A DNA stretch of 64,000 nucleotides from Sceloporus undulatus. Lineage: Eukaryota > Chordata > Lepidosauria > Squamata > Phrynosomatidae. The notes under the pieces are model-generated. The model was not told where the DNA came from. It did no database searches and saw only the letters and a list, made by a program, of their open reading frames with translations. A program made the translations under genes and the position numbers. Positions 11,242 through 24,228 of this stretch are shown in pieces (the first letter of the stretch is position 1; each line of letters starts with the position of its first letter). The stretch spans positions 290,920,675 through 290,984,674 of the forward strand of contig NC_056523.1 in NCBI RefSeq assembly GCF_019175285.1, in the 5' to 3' direction.

Positions 11242-12425
11242 GATCTTTTCCCAAGAATGATAGCTTGGCACCACCACGATCTTTCCCCATAGCCAGAAAA
11301 AGAGATTATGAACCAATTTCATGGGAAGACACTGACTCTGAAAATGACTTCGACCTTGGATCAGGTTCTGACAATCAAAGCAGAGCACAATTATATCATG
11401 TGTTTAAAGACACTGAACAGTACCTGACTGGTGGATGGCTGACCCTTTTTGTACCATCACTCTACACTTTAGTTGCCATAGTTAGCCTTCCTCTGAACAT
11501 CACGACAATTCTTGTGTTCCTGACAAAAATGAAGATGAAAAAGCCAGCTGTAGTATATATGTTCAACCTGGCTTTTGCAGACGTACTCTTTGCAAGCATG
11601 CTTCCTTTTAAGATTGCCTACCATTTTTCTGGAAACAACTGGGTATTTGGTCCTGAAATGTGTCGATTTGTCACTGCCACATTTTATTGCAACATGTATT
11701 GTTCCATATTACTAGTGATGGTGATAAGCATCGACCGTTTTCTAGCAGTGGTGTATCCAATGGAATCTTTGTCATGGCGCACATTAAATCGGGCCTCTGT
11801 GGTGTGCATTGCCATCTGGCTTGTAGCCATTACTGGAGTGATACCTCTTGTTATCACTGAGCAAACCCAGAAAATACCTGACCTAAGCATTACAACTTGC
11901 TATGATGTGTTGGATAAAGGTAAACTTCAAGGATATTACTTTATATTTTTCACTGTTTTCTCTTCACTTTTTTTTTTTGTGCCATTAATTATTTGTTCTG
12001 CCTGCTACATTTCCATCATCTGGTGTCTGAGCTCATCAGATATTGCTGCAAAGCAGAGCAAGAAGACACGGGCTTTACTTTTGTCTGTAGCGGTTTTCTC
12101 CATTTTTGTATTGTGTTTTGGTCCAACAAATGTTCTCTTGTTAGTTCATTACATACATTTTTCTTACAAAAGCTATACGGGGAGTATCTATTTTGCTTAC
12201 CTCCTCTGTGTCTGTATTAGCAGTGTAAGTTGCTGCATTGATCCTCTGATCTATTGTTATGCCTCTTCTGAATGCCAGCGACACCTCAGCAATATGTTGT
12301 GCTGCAAAAAGAACTCTGAACCCTGCAGTAGTAGCACCAGTGACCAGCTAATGATTAGGACCAGCCGAAGGGGAACTTGTACCAGCACACTTGGTCACAG
12401 TGTCTACAGGAAGTTGTTAACATAA
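11242..12425 (+). CDS. F2R: Proteinase-activated receptor 1 (thrombin receptor), coding exon 2
   Basis: This exon encodes nearly all of PAR1, the G-protein-coupled thrombin receptor of the plasma membrane. A pyrimidine-rich acceptor ends at AG 11240-11241, and the frame needs one base from exon 1 (phase 1). The ATG at 11211 is intronic. Counting from that ATG, the activation site is LAPPR23|SFPIAR, followed by a hirudin-like acidic stretch (YEPISWED, residues 33-40). Seven membrane helices run from about residue 76 to 350. C151 and C230 should form the TM3-ECL2 disulfide. SIDRF (173-177) stands for DRY and DPLIY (344-348) for NPxxY. The tail keeps CC (364-365) and ends SVYRKLLT, against SIYKKLLT in human PAR1. 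The 394 exon-encoded residues match the family. Oddities: the ECL2 motif reads CYDVL rather than CHDVL, and the ECL2 glycosylation sites known in human PAR1 are gone. Exon 1 was not found. Confidence 0.96.
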
Positions 12426-13116
12426 GCCTTTATGGACAAATGCACATTTGATGCTCTTATGTTTTATGCAGCTCTGTTTTTTAAGATAATCTATGGAAGA
12501 GTATTGGCCTATATTCATTTTTCACGTGGTTAATATTTGAGCATAATGGCTACCATTATGAGAAATACGTTGTGTGGGAAAAGAGGACAAGAACAATCTG
12601 TGTACGTACACATAAATTGGTGGTCAGTGTCACTAGGATTGGCATCACCTGGTGCCATAACACATGATGTCACCCGCCATTGACCTCCTCCCATACCACA
12701 CCGTACAGAATCCTCAATAATATTTTTTGTACTAATGTTATTCATAAATCGTAATTGCCATATGTTACTGAATGTAATGGCAATGGTTGTGACACAAAAA
12801 ACCTGGTAAAATTAAAATTATACCTTTAAATTACAATACCATACACACACCCTAAATATATTCATGTGTACATCATTTTGTGTGGGAAAAGTGAAAATTT
12901 GGTAAGACTTGATTTTTTAAAAAAAAATTTAAAAGAATAAAAATTATTTTTAAAAACATTTTTTTAAAAATTAACATTTTAAAAAGAGATTATTTTTATT
13001 TATTTTGCCTCACTTACACAATCTCTTCAGTGTTTTTAAAGGGATGCAGGCAAACACCACAGCTCATTTCTGCCAAAATGCAGATGTTGGGGGAACAGTG
13101 GTGTCATCCCCTTTTA

Positions 13117-13160
<44 letters not shown>

Positions 13161-13275
13161 TATTTATATTTCCCGTCTCGCCCTGCGGATCAAGGTGGGA
13201 TTACAACTGATAAGATCAAACGATACAGTTACACAACCCATACTACATAAAATAATCAATTAAAACACGCCAAGA
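13117..13275 (-). mobile_element. LINE 3' end with AAT/ATT microsatellite tail
   Basis: An (AAT)n run at about 13119-13160 joins TATTTCCCGTCTCGCCCTGC and GGATCAAGGTGGGATTACAA. Same family as 31475, 35568, 37683 and 52894. The clade is not certain (L2 or CR1 like). Confidence 0.65.
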
Positions 13276-13343
13276 TGTATGCCATCTAGTGCAGTCCATA
13301 CCACCTGCACCCCTCTAGTGAGGCCCTTGAGTCAACCCATTTA

Positions 13344-13598
13344 CAGTGGTACCCCGGGATACGAATTACCCAGCTTACGAATTTTTCGGGATACGAAAAA
13401 ATCCCATAGGGATTTATTGTTTCGGCTTACGAAGGTTTTTTCGGGTTACGAAAAAACCTCGGCGCTATTTTCAATGGAGCCGCGGCAGAGCCGCGGCTTT
13501 TTTTCCATTAGCGCCTATGGCAATTCAGGTTACGAAGGTTTTTCGGGTTACGAAATTAGCCGCGGAACGAATTAATTTCGTAACCCGAGGTACCACTG
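13344..13598. mobile_element. Mariner-type MITE (CAGTGGTACC family)
   Basis: Starts CAGTGGTACCCCGGGATACG and ends CGTAACCCGAGGTACCACTG, flanked on both sides by TA (13342-13343, 13599-13600), the target of Tc1/mariner-type elements. The interior is a palindrome of TTACGAA-like blocks around GCCGCGGC. Non-coding. Confidence 0.88.
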
Positions 13599-16500
13599 TA
13601 CGTTGAATGCAGAGACACCATGTAGGTAAATCAATGGCCCTACTCTAGTTGAGACTAACAATTACTGAGGACATTCGCTCTGAGTCTGCATTGCATCCTT
13701 GGAATGTCAGAGAGAACCGACAACTTAATGTTCAGTAAAGATCAAGTTTCACAGTTACTGTAACATCTTTAATTTTTTTAACACAACAAGAACATATTTA
13801 GACATAGAGACGACTGCAAAAGGGGAGATTTGGTGGTGCCATTGAACTGTGGGCTAAACCTACCTCTTGTGAATCCACTCATTTTGGATAAAACGGTGCC
13901 CCTGTTTATATAACCATGCCTCTTCACTGGCATTATACCATCCAGGCTTTCTGTTTTTAATCATGCTACAATGTGATGAATGCTGAGAGCTGGTTTTGAT
14001 AAATCAGATTAAGTAAAATGGGCATAGAGTACAATACAATGCAAGCTATGCATTTGCTTATGTTTTGATTTTTGATTTATGCCCAGAGGAGAACAATAAA
14101 AATCATTCAGAAACTCAGCAGTTCTTTGCACAGAATTCAGTCACCCTTTAACCTTACATTTTTGAGCATTTTTTTATAGCAGTGAATTAAAATACGCTCC
14201 ATTGAAACCCTCATTTCAAAATACAGGTCTGTAAAAGACTTGCCATCCCTTTGGAGGGGGTTGAACCTCAGCTTGTTCTATAGGACACCATTGGTAATGT
14301 TTTATTAGAACCACTAAAAATAGCAACACTTTTTTTCTTTCTTAGGTTCTTATAGTTAAACTATATAGACAGTTACATATCACAATAGCCAGAAAGTGGT
14401 TTCTGAATTCCAAAACATCTTTAGCGAAGATGTTCACTTTGGAGCAACAAGTTTTCCCTCTGAAATTCTCACAGACCCCTGTTCTTCCTTGCATTGTTCT
14501 CATTCTTTGATTATGAGAAAATGGGAGCCAACAATATATGTCATATGCCTTTAATAATTGACATGAAAGCACATTGCAGCATCAATTATTAGCCTACAAA
14601 TATTTGTATTGCATTTAAATTGCCCTACAATGCTTATTATGTTACAGCAATTCTCTGAGCAGAGATTATTCGTATTTCCATTGGATAAAAGGGTCCTTGT
14701 GTGAGCACAACTCTATGTCATGGGCATTGGCTTCCCTTAGTGTATCAAAAATGTAGGCTCCAACTTTTAATTTTTGGTTAGTGTCAATATGTACTCTTTA
14801 CTGTTACTGTGTACAAAAGGTCATTTGCCTTGAACGAACTAAAATAGCATGTACCTTAATGTGTCTTACTGTGTGTGAAATACTAATTAGATCACACTGT
14901 AGTTTGGATAGCCAAACCTTTGGAGAATCAAAGAAAAGGGTAAATATTATTTCTTAAATATGCAAAGGGATTTTGTTGCACATTTGAGACTAACTGAAAC
15001 AAATGATTTTCCAGACTAGTGCAGCTATATCTTTGAATTATTCTTTAATGATATGCCAACATATGCTATACAGAAGACAGTGAGTTATACTAAGCAAGGT
15101 ATTGATTTAAAACTGGTTCTGCTGTGTGTCTTGCTTTGATTTGGGTAGAGTTCTGCATGATCCCAAGCCTGCTCCTGTTTCTAAAATAAGTTAATATGTC
15201 TGAGCATACTCACTCAGTAAATATTTCATATAGGCATTTGCCCTTCACCCCTGTCATTCACTTTGACTTTTTAAAATCAATTTGTGTTATGGTTTGGCCA
15301 TATGTGATTGAATAGGAGGGGGGGAAGGGATTCAATAGAATGAAACAGGACAAAGTGTGACAATAAAATGAAGCTATATTAAGTTCTAGAACATTAAGCT
15401 AAATTAAAAGTGATCTTCCCCAAGCTATATGATTTCTCTTTAAAAAATTATTTATAATTTACATCACACTGGTCCATGCAATTTTGCATGTTTCATGTAG
15501 AATTTCATGGGATTTCTAATGTTATAAAATGTAACATTGACATTGCAGATAAATATTTGCATTTAAACCCATTCCATAGTCATCTAAAAACCTAATCAAT
15601 TTAGTTTACTTGGGATGAAGATCATACTATCTCTGAGTGCACAAGGCAACATGAAAGGAATAGGAGCCATATATATTTTAAGCTAACATAAAATGAATAT
15701 TTTAAATACGTATGTATCTTCTGAATTAAAAATATTGAATTCTATATAAATTCTTGTTAATTTCTATTTACTTTCATAGTGGATAAACTCACATCAAAAT
15801 GTATTTCACATATAGTTTAACTACATTAAATAAAATGTGTAAATATTCTGCATTTATATACATAATTCATATTTCTACATTAACCAAATAAAGTATTCTT
15901 ACTGGTTTTGCTGTGTTAGTTATAATAGTCTCCTATTTTTGTAAACTGAAATAGCTAATAAATTTACAAACTGTCACTTGATTTGTTGTGAGTCTGTAAT
16001 GCAAGTTTAGCATCTGAATATCAGTTCACTTTTTAAAATTAAAATCCCAGCTTTTGAAACTGTGTTAAGAGGGTTCAAACTTCAGTCTGCTTGCTTAAAA
16101 CCCATCATCTCTTGCCTCTATGCTACATCAACGGAGAGAAAGATAACAGTTTATTGTATTTTGAATGGATGGTGTAGTAGTTTGCATGCTGGACTGTGAC
16201 TCTGGAGAGTGAGTGGTAAAGTGATTTTTTTAAAATCCTACTCCAAGTAAACCCTGCAAATACCATTAATATAACAATAATTGGACACCACACACACACA
16301 CACACAATAGATTGTGGCTGATATCCTACATTTTCAAGCATAGTAAAATACTGTGGGATGTTTTCTTGTACAGTAAAATGGAGAAAATACAGTAGAAACC
16401 AGAATTCATTATTTTTATTTTTAAGAGATTGCCCACACCATTTTAAACTCCCAGGGAAATTTAGAATAAATTGAACACATACACACACACAGAGGCCAGA

Positions 16501-16798
16501 ATCCTATATCATCTTTTACTTGACAGAACTTTACATATACTTAGCCGAGGTGCTAGGAATCCTCTGTGAATTGAATTGAGAATTGTAAGAATGCATTTTG
16601 GGACAATGGCAAAACTGCTATTAGTGCCTGTTGTGCATCGCTCCCATTATGTAACAGTAACTATGCCAGCTCTGCCACATAGTAATATAGCAGCCCTCTA
16701 CGGGGTATGAATATTATGAAACACTAATTCTAATTCCTACATACTTTAGTTTATTTATGAAAATGTAACTTCTGTACAGGTTTCTGACTATATATTGA

Positions 16799-17008
16799 TG
16801 TTGTGTGACTTCAAGTTATTTCTGACTTACAGCAACCCTAAGGCGAACCTATCACAAGGTTTTCTTGACAATATTTTTTCAGAGGGGGTTTGTCTTTGCC
16901 TTCCTCAGAGCTAAGAGAGTGTGACTAACTTAAGGTTACTCAGTGGAGTTATATGGCTGAGCGGCCCACAAAGTCATAGTCCAGTGCTCAAACCACTGCA
17001 CTACACTG
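16799..17008 (-). mobile_element. tRNA-derived SINE with MIR/CORE-like body
   Basis: Minus-strand copy. On + it begins TGTTGTGTGACTTCAAG and ends with the head CTCAAACCACTGCACTACAC. The B-box region is shortened. Confidence 0.82.
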
Positions 17009-17079
17009 ACGGTACAGCAGCATTATACATCCTCAAATACCATTCTCAGCGCCCATTTATTGTATTAATAGATGAATAT

Positions 17080-17238
17080 GAGAGCCAGCATGCTCTAGTG
17101 GTTTAAACTTTGGACTATGATTTTGGACACCAGAGTTTAAATCCCTGTTCAACCATGGAAGCCCACTGGGTGACCTGGGGCAAGTCACACTTGCAGCTTC
17201 AAGGGGAAGGTAAAGGCAAACCCCCTCTGAAGAGCAGG
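17080..17238 (+). mobile_element. tRNA-derived SINE with MIR/CORE-like body, 3' truncated
   Basis: Head GAGCCAGCATGCTCTAGTGG, body GGTGACCTGGGGCAAGTCAC, stopping at CCCCCTCTGAAGAGCAG. It lies head-out, about 70 bp from an opposed copy. Confidence 0.82.
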
Positions 17239-19108
17239 GGGATCAATGATTATATATCCACATGTTTTCTTTTTCCTGGATGTTGTGCAACAGGCAGACC
17301 TGCAGGAACCTTGGGATGTCCCTGAAGATGACCTCCTTCCATCATGTCCAGGTACAGGAAAATAGTTGTATGTATCACAATGGATCATTTTCTGATAACC
17401 TAAAAATAGACATGCTGGGTGGGGGAACTGTACTATTACAAAGTGGGTTGTGGGGGGGGGGGCTTTCAGTCATTGCCTGGTCAGAATGGATTTCCATTAG
17501 AACCACTGAAAAAGTGAATTGCAATGCCGTAAGTTGGACATGAACCACCATAAACTATAACAAGGTACAGCCATGCACACATTTTTAAACAGAAAAAACA
17601 AACATTTTTAAAATCTCTAAAAAAAAAAGGCGGGGGAACAAACATTGTCCTGACAAAATGTTTGCATATTGGCTTTTCTTTTATAGGCCCTCCAGGATGT
17701 AATGTATTGGGATAAAAATGCCCTATACCCATGCTATTTTTCTGTTGAAACATAATGGCTGGTGATAGTGCTGAGATGAGAAACAAGTCCCTCCCCTACT
17801 CAAGGGCAGGAGGATATCAAGTGCATATTGACTTGTTTCTGTCCAGATAAGGCCAAGTAATTATACTGATGTCAGGAGAGGCAGGGATACAAGGACCTGG
17901 TGCAAACAAAAACAGATAATTCAGATAGAAGCAGCCAGAGACATCATATGGAAGTGTCCTGGGCCAAAGAGGGATACATATAAATCATAGTAGAAACTTC
18001 CCCACAGAAAATACTCTTTGCCACACAATCTGTGAAACAAATAAGAAGGCACTGTCCATATTCAGGGCATGCAAGTAGAGAAACCCAACCAGCAAAAATT
18101 GTAGAGCCCCCTTTGCATCACTCAGTTGAAAGCAACATTAGTCTGCTTTTCCTTGCATGTATGTATCATGGATAACATGAGGAACTGTAGCATCTCAGGG
18201 TGCTGCCACTTGAAAGCAATGATGAACCTGAAGAGATTTGGTGAGCCCATAAGGTTCAAAAACAGAAGCAAGAATAATGCATACAGTCACTGACAAACTG
18301 GCTGCCTTTTAGGACATGTGGACCTTGTTGAAAAGATGGTTCAAACAAGTTATGTAACAAACAAACAGCTGGTTGGATCTAGAGTATATGTCAGATAAAG
18401 TCAGGAAAATGAGGCGTAAAAGTGTAGTGATGCTACAACATCTTATCCTCTGAGGGGACATTTGGCTGGGCAGGCAAGCTAGAACACAACAGGAAGTTCA
18501 GCTTGGCTACAGGTAAGGGACAATATTAGTTGAACCATATGGATAAAACATTGTAGGAAACCATTTTCCCCCATTATCTTAGACTGTCACCACATTGTAG
18601 TTTGATACCTGACTGAATCTGAGAAGCTGGTGGCCAAAGCAGGTCAGGGTTCTCTTCCGCCCAACAGTACTTAATGGATTCTGAAAAGATATCACCATCA
18701 TTTAACGCCTGGCAATGTCATAGGAGTTGACATCTGTTAAACAGGAAAGCTGAGTAATCAAGACCTAGCATCAGGGGCATTACTAGGGGGTGCAGGAGGT
18801 GTGGACTGCAGTGAGTGATACCCCAGAAGAGGGGTGATACCCAGTCGGGCCTTCCTCCCCCTGTAGAGAAGGGCTGAGCTGTCCCCTCTTGCCTTCCCAG
18901 TGGCAGCACCAGACTCCTCATGAAGAGTCTGGCACTGGCACAAGAAAAGAGAGGGCCATGTACGTCCTTTTGGCTGACCCCCTCGGCAGCCCCCTCCGGC
19001 AGCTCTTCCCCCACACATACACACAGGGTGACACCAGGGGTGGGGACGCCACTGCCTAGCATCCATTTCAGAGTCAGCTACCTCCCAGCTGCTGAAAGCT
19101 TTCCTTGC

Positions 19109-19540
19109 TCACAACCATTCAATCTCCTCAACTGACTGCTCTCTGTGTTTGTGTATTTTGAGGGATTTTTGAGCTCTGGACTGACAATCTTTAACATCTT
19201 TTTGTCTTATTCTTTCAGCTGTGGTTCTGAACTGCTGACTTTGTGCACCAAATTCTAGACCAGCTGAGATCTTGCCCCTGCACCTCCCTTCATCTTCCAT
19301 TAACTTCCTGGATTGCCCTTGAATGACCTGGACTGGTTTGATATAGCTGTGTCTGCATCCCCTAAAATAATCTTTCTCTCTGGGCACTTGCTCTTTATAG
19401 GCATAGGACAGCCTTTGCTTTTTACATCTATTTTCAGTGAGTAGCACTCCCTTGCAGCCAGATGTGCCAACAAAAATAACCTTGGGCACCTGAATGTATA
19501 AAGAGAGGTGCCCGTTTCCTTTCAAGAAGAATCTCCGCAA
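19109..19540 (-). other. Unrecognised 143-codon open frame
   Basis: A minus-strand frame rich in lysine, arginine and glutamine, with blocks such as CKKQRLSYAYKEQ and HSYIKPVQVIQG. I recognise no family and no host gene. No promoter or splice context is visible. The composition, rather basic and hydrophilic, would suit a nucleic-acid-binding protein of an old element, but this is a guess; chance is also possible. Confidence 0.2.
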
Positions 19541-20694
19541 ATCAAATGAAACAAGTGTGCATCCAACTGCTGATCAGAACATTGATGGATTTGTAAATCC
19601 TGCTTATTTTCTTCCAGCACTTCTATTTGGCTGTAGTCATGCTATTTGGCCACCAGAGGCTGCCACAGCTTCAGCAAATTGGTCAGCAAAATTGAGTTGA
19701 GGGTGTGCAAAAATGAAGCAGAAGAGGCAGCAATTAAAAAGCACAGGAGCTTTTAATCCCCAAATCTGCCCCAGTATGTTTTACCCTGTAAATATTCTTG
19801 CTCATGCACCCCCAATTCAGTCTCGCTTGAGTTCAGACAGATTCTCTGTCAGTATCTTGCTTGGCTCTTCAGCACTGCAGGCCACTCCACAATCCAGACA
19901 GCTACTCAACCATTAATGGTGTCCCCTGATTGGAGCCCCACTTTTGGAAATGGTGCAGTAACACCCTCTGCAATCCCTTCAGTTGCTATCTGCTACCACC
20001 TTTTATACCATTGGTTCTTGGATGGATGCATGAGTGAGTGTCTCTGTGTGAATAGTGATTACCCTTGATTAAAAATAAAATCTTATTTGGACTTTGCATT
20101 CTGGAGATCTGTTTCTTTAAACTAGTACACACTGGCTTGATTCCTGCTTTGAAATGCCCAAGCAACTGCACTCAAAAACATGCAAACTCTCTGGGGAACT
20201 GGCAGGAGATGGAGTGATCTTTTTTTGCCAGTCTCTGCCAGCTTTTTTTTTTAAAAAAAAAAATCCCTCTCATATCGTGTATGTGTGTGTGTGACAGGGA
20301 GGTGAGCTATGTACAGAAATCAGACAGGAACTGAGACTGTGCCAATGGAAACTGTGAAAAAGATATAGTGGGAAGAATTATTGATTGAAGATATTGATAT
20401 ATCAGTAAAACAACTGAATACAAAACCAGTACAAATACTGAACCTATGCATTAATGGATTACCTAGAGGGGGGTCATCATTATATGCTGGTTCTAGGACC
20501 CCCATGACTACCAAAATCTGGATGATCAGGTCTTAATATATACAATGTCGAAGTAAAATGATGTCTCTTATACACAATAGCCAAATCAAAGTTGGGGTGT
20601 TTTTTTTGGGGGGGGGGGGTTTCAAGCTATTGATGGCTGAATCCAAGGATATGCAGAGCCAAGTATATGAATTTTCTTTTTTTAAAAAAAAATC

Positions 20695-20860
20695 ACCCCA
20701 AAGAGTCTTGTAGCAACCTAAGGTCTGATTTTGTTTGGCATTTGCTTTTGTAGACTGTAGCCCATGCATCTGATGAAGAAGGCAGGAGTTCATGAAAGCT
20801 TATGCCAAATAAAATGTGCATATCTTTTAAGGTGCCAAGACACTTTCTGTTGTTTTCCAC
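20695..20860. repeat. Amniote interspersed repeat (GTCTTGTAGCA... AGCTTATGCCAAATAAA)
   Basis: Carries GAGTCTTGTAGCAACCTAAG, GTAGACTGTAGCCCATGCATC and CATGAAAGCTTATGCCAAATA. Relatives are at 3590, 14960, 25005, 32925, 44515 and 62340. I cannot place it in a named superfamily. Confidence 0.6.
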
Positions 20861-21448
20861 ACTATCTCACTTAGAAATTTTTACCAAATAAGGTTGCTGT
20901 GTTGTTGTTGGGGAAAGGTTACCAGATTATATCTTGTTTCAAAACCTCATCACAGTACAATATATTCCTGAGCCCAAAACATGTTGTCTCCCATAGAAGG
21001 TTGCTAGAAATACTCTCTGATTTCTTCATTAATGATCATTATCTATCTTGTAAAAGAATGTAAACAGGAGACAAGCACAAAATATTTTGTGGAAATTCAG
21101 GAAAGCGAGGAAGTTTAACAAATATCTGTTAGTTTTCTGCTATCACAAGAAGGAGGCCTCTCCCTGTGACGGAAGTGATTTGAAGCCTCCTGCAGTCCCT
21201 CCACTTTTTCCCAGAGAGCATAGAATTGCTCTCCTAAAAAATTCAAATATACCTACAGATGAAATTCTGCACTGGGAGATATATTATATGAGTAGTTTCC
21301 CAAGCCAGGGTGACCAGATGTCACAACTGTAAAGGAGAACAAGGCACTCAAAATATAGGGCATTCAAGAAAAATGTAGAACATAACAAAATAAAAGCTGA
21401 AAACACTAATATAAATAAATTTCATATGGTGTATTTACAGCTATATTA

Positions 21449-21817
21449 AAGGTAAACGTAAAGGGACTCCTTGACATGAATGTCTAGTTGTTACAACTGT
21501 AGGGGGCAGTGTTCATCTTCCGAGGCAAAAGGCCCAGAGTTGTCTGAGGACTGCTCTGGTGGTCATGTGGCCAGCATTTATTTATTTATTTATTTATTTA
21601 TTAACAGCATGACCGCACTGAATGATGTTATCTTCCCACTCAGAAGTGGTACCTATTTATCTACTTGCATTTGCACGCTTTCAAACTGCTAGGTTGGTAG
21701 AAGCTGGGACCAATGACAGGAACTCACCCCATCATGCAGCACTCAGGCCTCAAACTGCCAACCTTCTGATCTTCCGATTGTCAGAATTGTCATCTTAACC
21801 TCTAAGCCACAGCATCC
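21449..21817 (-). mobile_element. tRNA-derived SINE, squamate 'GGACTACCTTTACC' type, with internal TTTA run
   Basis: On + it starts AGGTAAACGTAAAGGGACTC and ends at the head ATCTTAACCTCTAAGCCACAG. A (TTTA)n run near 21578-21602 sits in the middle, at the usual position of 'AGCATNAC'. Confidence 0.82.
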
Positions 21818-22954
21818 TTATATTACATATACTGTATATTACTATACAGTATATTACTATTTTACAGTATATAACTATATTGCATATAATGCATTTTATT
21901 ATGTACTCAACCATATTTTTTCTGATGAACTTATCTTCATTAAAATGCTCTGTTGGCTTCCAATACACTTATAGAAGCAAGACAAATACTTATAATTGTA
22001 GTTTGTTAGCAACAAAATTATTTCTTTAAAATGTCCATGGTGCTGAAATTAAGTGGGGGGGCTCTTTAAATATTTGCATTTCACTCTCAAACAGCCCATT
22101 GCCTAATATGTTTGCTGCCTTTTTCTCCTTGGAGAAACTTTGTCTTGTCTGCTGTTCCTCCTAGGAAAAAAGAATTTTAGAAGGATCCATCCCAGCCTCT
22201 TATTTGTAGCAAGAACAGGTTGCTAAATAGACACATTCCTTGAAGAGGAACAGCAAACATGGTGCTACTCAATGGGCTTCTTAGTTATGCTCAAATTGGA
22301 GGGCAATCTGGAGAACATCCTCTGGGACAGAAGGTTGAAATGCAGGACATGTCCTGGTCATCTTATCCCAAACCCACTTTGTATGGCCAGCACAGACACC
22401 TGAACATCCAGGATCAGAACTGGACACTGAAGCTGCTGACCTGAGTCTTCAGGGTGAATCTAACACAGCCTGAATCCCTATTTCTTAATCTGCCTTTCAG
22501 CTGACCAGGAGCACCTCTGGACTGAGTTTAAACTTGTTCACCCCATCCAGTCCATCACTGCCAATAGGCAATGGTTTGGAACAGTGGCATCAGTGAGGTT
22601 GGTGTCACCTGGTGTCGGGGAGGGGGGAACCTCTCTCACTCCCCCCCCCCAGGTGACTGCTTGTCCAGACCACTGCTGCCAGGGGTGCAACCATGCTGGA
22701 CCCTGAAAGCAGGCCCAGCAGCAGCCGCTACTGAAGGAGGCAATGCTGCAGCTTCCGGAGGGCCCATTTAGGGTCCAGTGCAGCTGCTGGATAAGCAAGA
22801 AAGTGCCCTTTCTTGCTTGCCCAATAGCCATGCCAATATCTCCAGATGTACTCTCTGGGGTGTCACACTCCCTGCACCTCCACAACCCCTGCACCTCCTG
22901 AATGAAGCCACTGGTTTAGAACAGAAACAGAAACAGTTCCCTTGGATTCAGGTG

Positions 22955-23395
22955 CAAAGGAGAGCTAGAACTGGATATCATCAGTATACTGGTGACACCT
23001 GACCCCAGAACTTTGGAAACATCTCCCAGTGCTTTCATACATATGTCAAATGGAGAGGAGGGCAAAGCAGAACCCTGTGGGACCCTACAGGCCAACATCG
23101 AAGAAATGAGCCCCTCAGCACCGCTTTCTGCTTTCATGCCTCCATGTTGCATCCCAGCAAGGCAGCCCAAAAGATAACATGGTCAGTGGTATTGAATGCC
23201 ACTGAGAGGTCCAGCAGAACCAAAAGAGACATATTCCCCCTGTCTAGTTCCTAGCATAGTTGGATATTTAACACAATTGCATAGGACAGCATTGTGCTGA
23301 AGGCAGTAGGTTTCCACCACCATTATTGTCCTCAAGTATATCGTGGCTACCACCTGCACCATCTGCATCCTGAGATGGCTACCTCATTCTGCTTC
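22955..23395 (-). mobile_element. LINE 3' UTR fragment
   Basis: Read on + it has AACTGGATATCATCAGTATACTGG (in two pieces), GAACCCTGTGGGACCC, ATCCCAGCAAGGCAGCCCAAAA, and GCCACTGAGAGGTCCAGCAGAACC, which I know from the long 3' region of a common squamate LINE. The 84-codon minus ORF in it is a by-product. Confidence 0.6.
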
Positions 23396-24228
23396 ATGTG
23401 GGACAGGCCCAGGAAATGAAATTAACAGTAAAACACACTGTGCATTAAGAAGGTCTGGGGACAATGAAAAACAATGCTTGGCTCATTAATGAGGCTTTTA
23501 TGTTATCTTTTTAGATGGAAACGGATACTCTCAAAACCACAAGAAATGCATTTTTAGCCATTATCCCCACCCTAATGTGTTTTTCAGAAATATTTTGCTG
23601 TTAGAAAATGTCTTCAGAGGATAATGATCAAGAAAGAAGTTAAACCAAGTAGACATTTTCTCCTTATTAGTGAGTTGCTGTTCATTACCCTCATGAAATG
23701 TGTGGGTATGAGAGGGTGGAATTTGTCTCCATTTGGTACTTTAGGGAGCAACCAGATGGGAGACATGGAAAACATATTACTTCTTTTTCCTTTCTCCTGT
23801 TTTTGCGGGTTGAAATGGTTTGACAGAGTGATTAGCTCTGAGTCTCCTGAACCTTTAACCATTCAAGTCCAAATTGTATGGCGAGTGGAATAATCTCTTC
23901 TTCAGTTCAATAGAAAAAGTTTCTTCTGGGTGCTGCCACATGGAGAACTCCTCCTGGCAGTACTAAGCAAAAAGACATTGTATAGTTATTCTATCCTTTC
24001 CTTCTGAAAGGTATTTTCTGAGAATACTAAGAGATGGAAGAAACGTTTGGAAAACATAGGAGGGTTACAGAAGGAAGACAGTGATATATCTGCTCATCCC
24101 TTCCTCAGTCCAGTAGGAGTCTCTCTGTATTCATCTGGAAGATTCATCTGGAAGACCTCTTCATGCACAGGTGTTTGCACTCAGAGACCTGAAAACAGAG
24201 GTTGAGCTGACTTCTCTTTAGAGGCAAA

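Larger units (their letters stand above)
12426..24228. other. Intergenic stretch between F2R and the PAR1-like gene
   Basis: No host exon recognised here except the PAR1-like exon 1 just beyond it. Listed repeats aside, 13610-16160, 17245-20690 and 22040-22950 hold only AT-rich unique-looking DNA or scraps. 12580-12840 resembles the end of a hAT copy like the one at 26091 in reverse. A possible F2R poly(A) signal AATAAA is at 12936. Confidence 0.5.
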
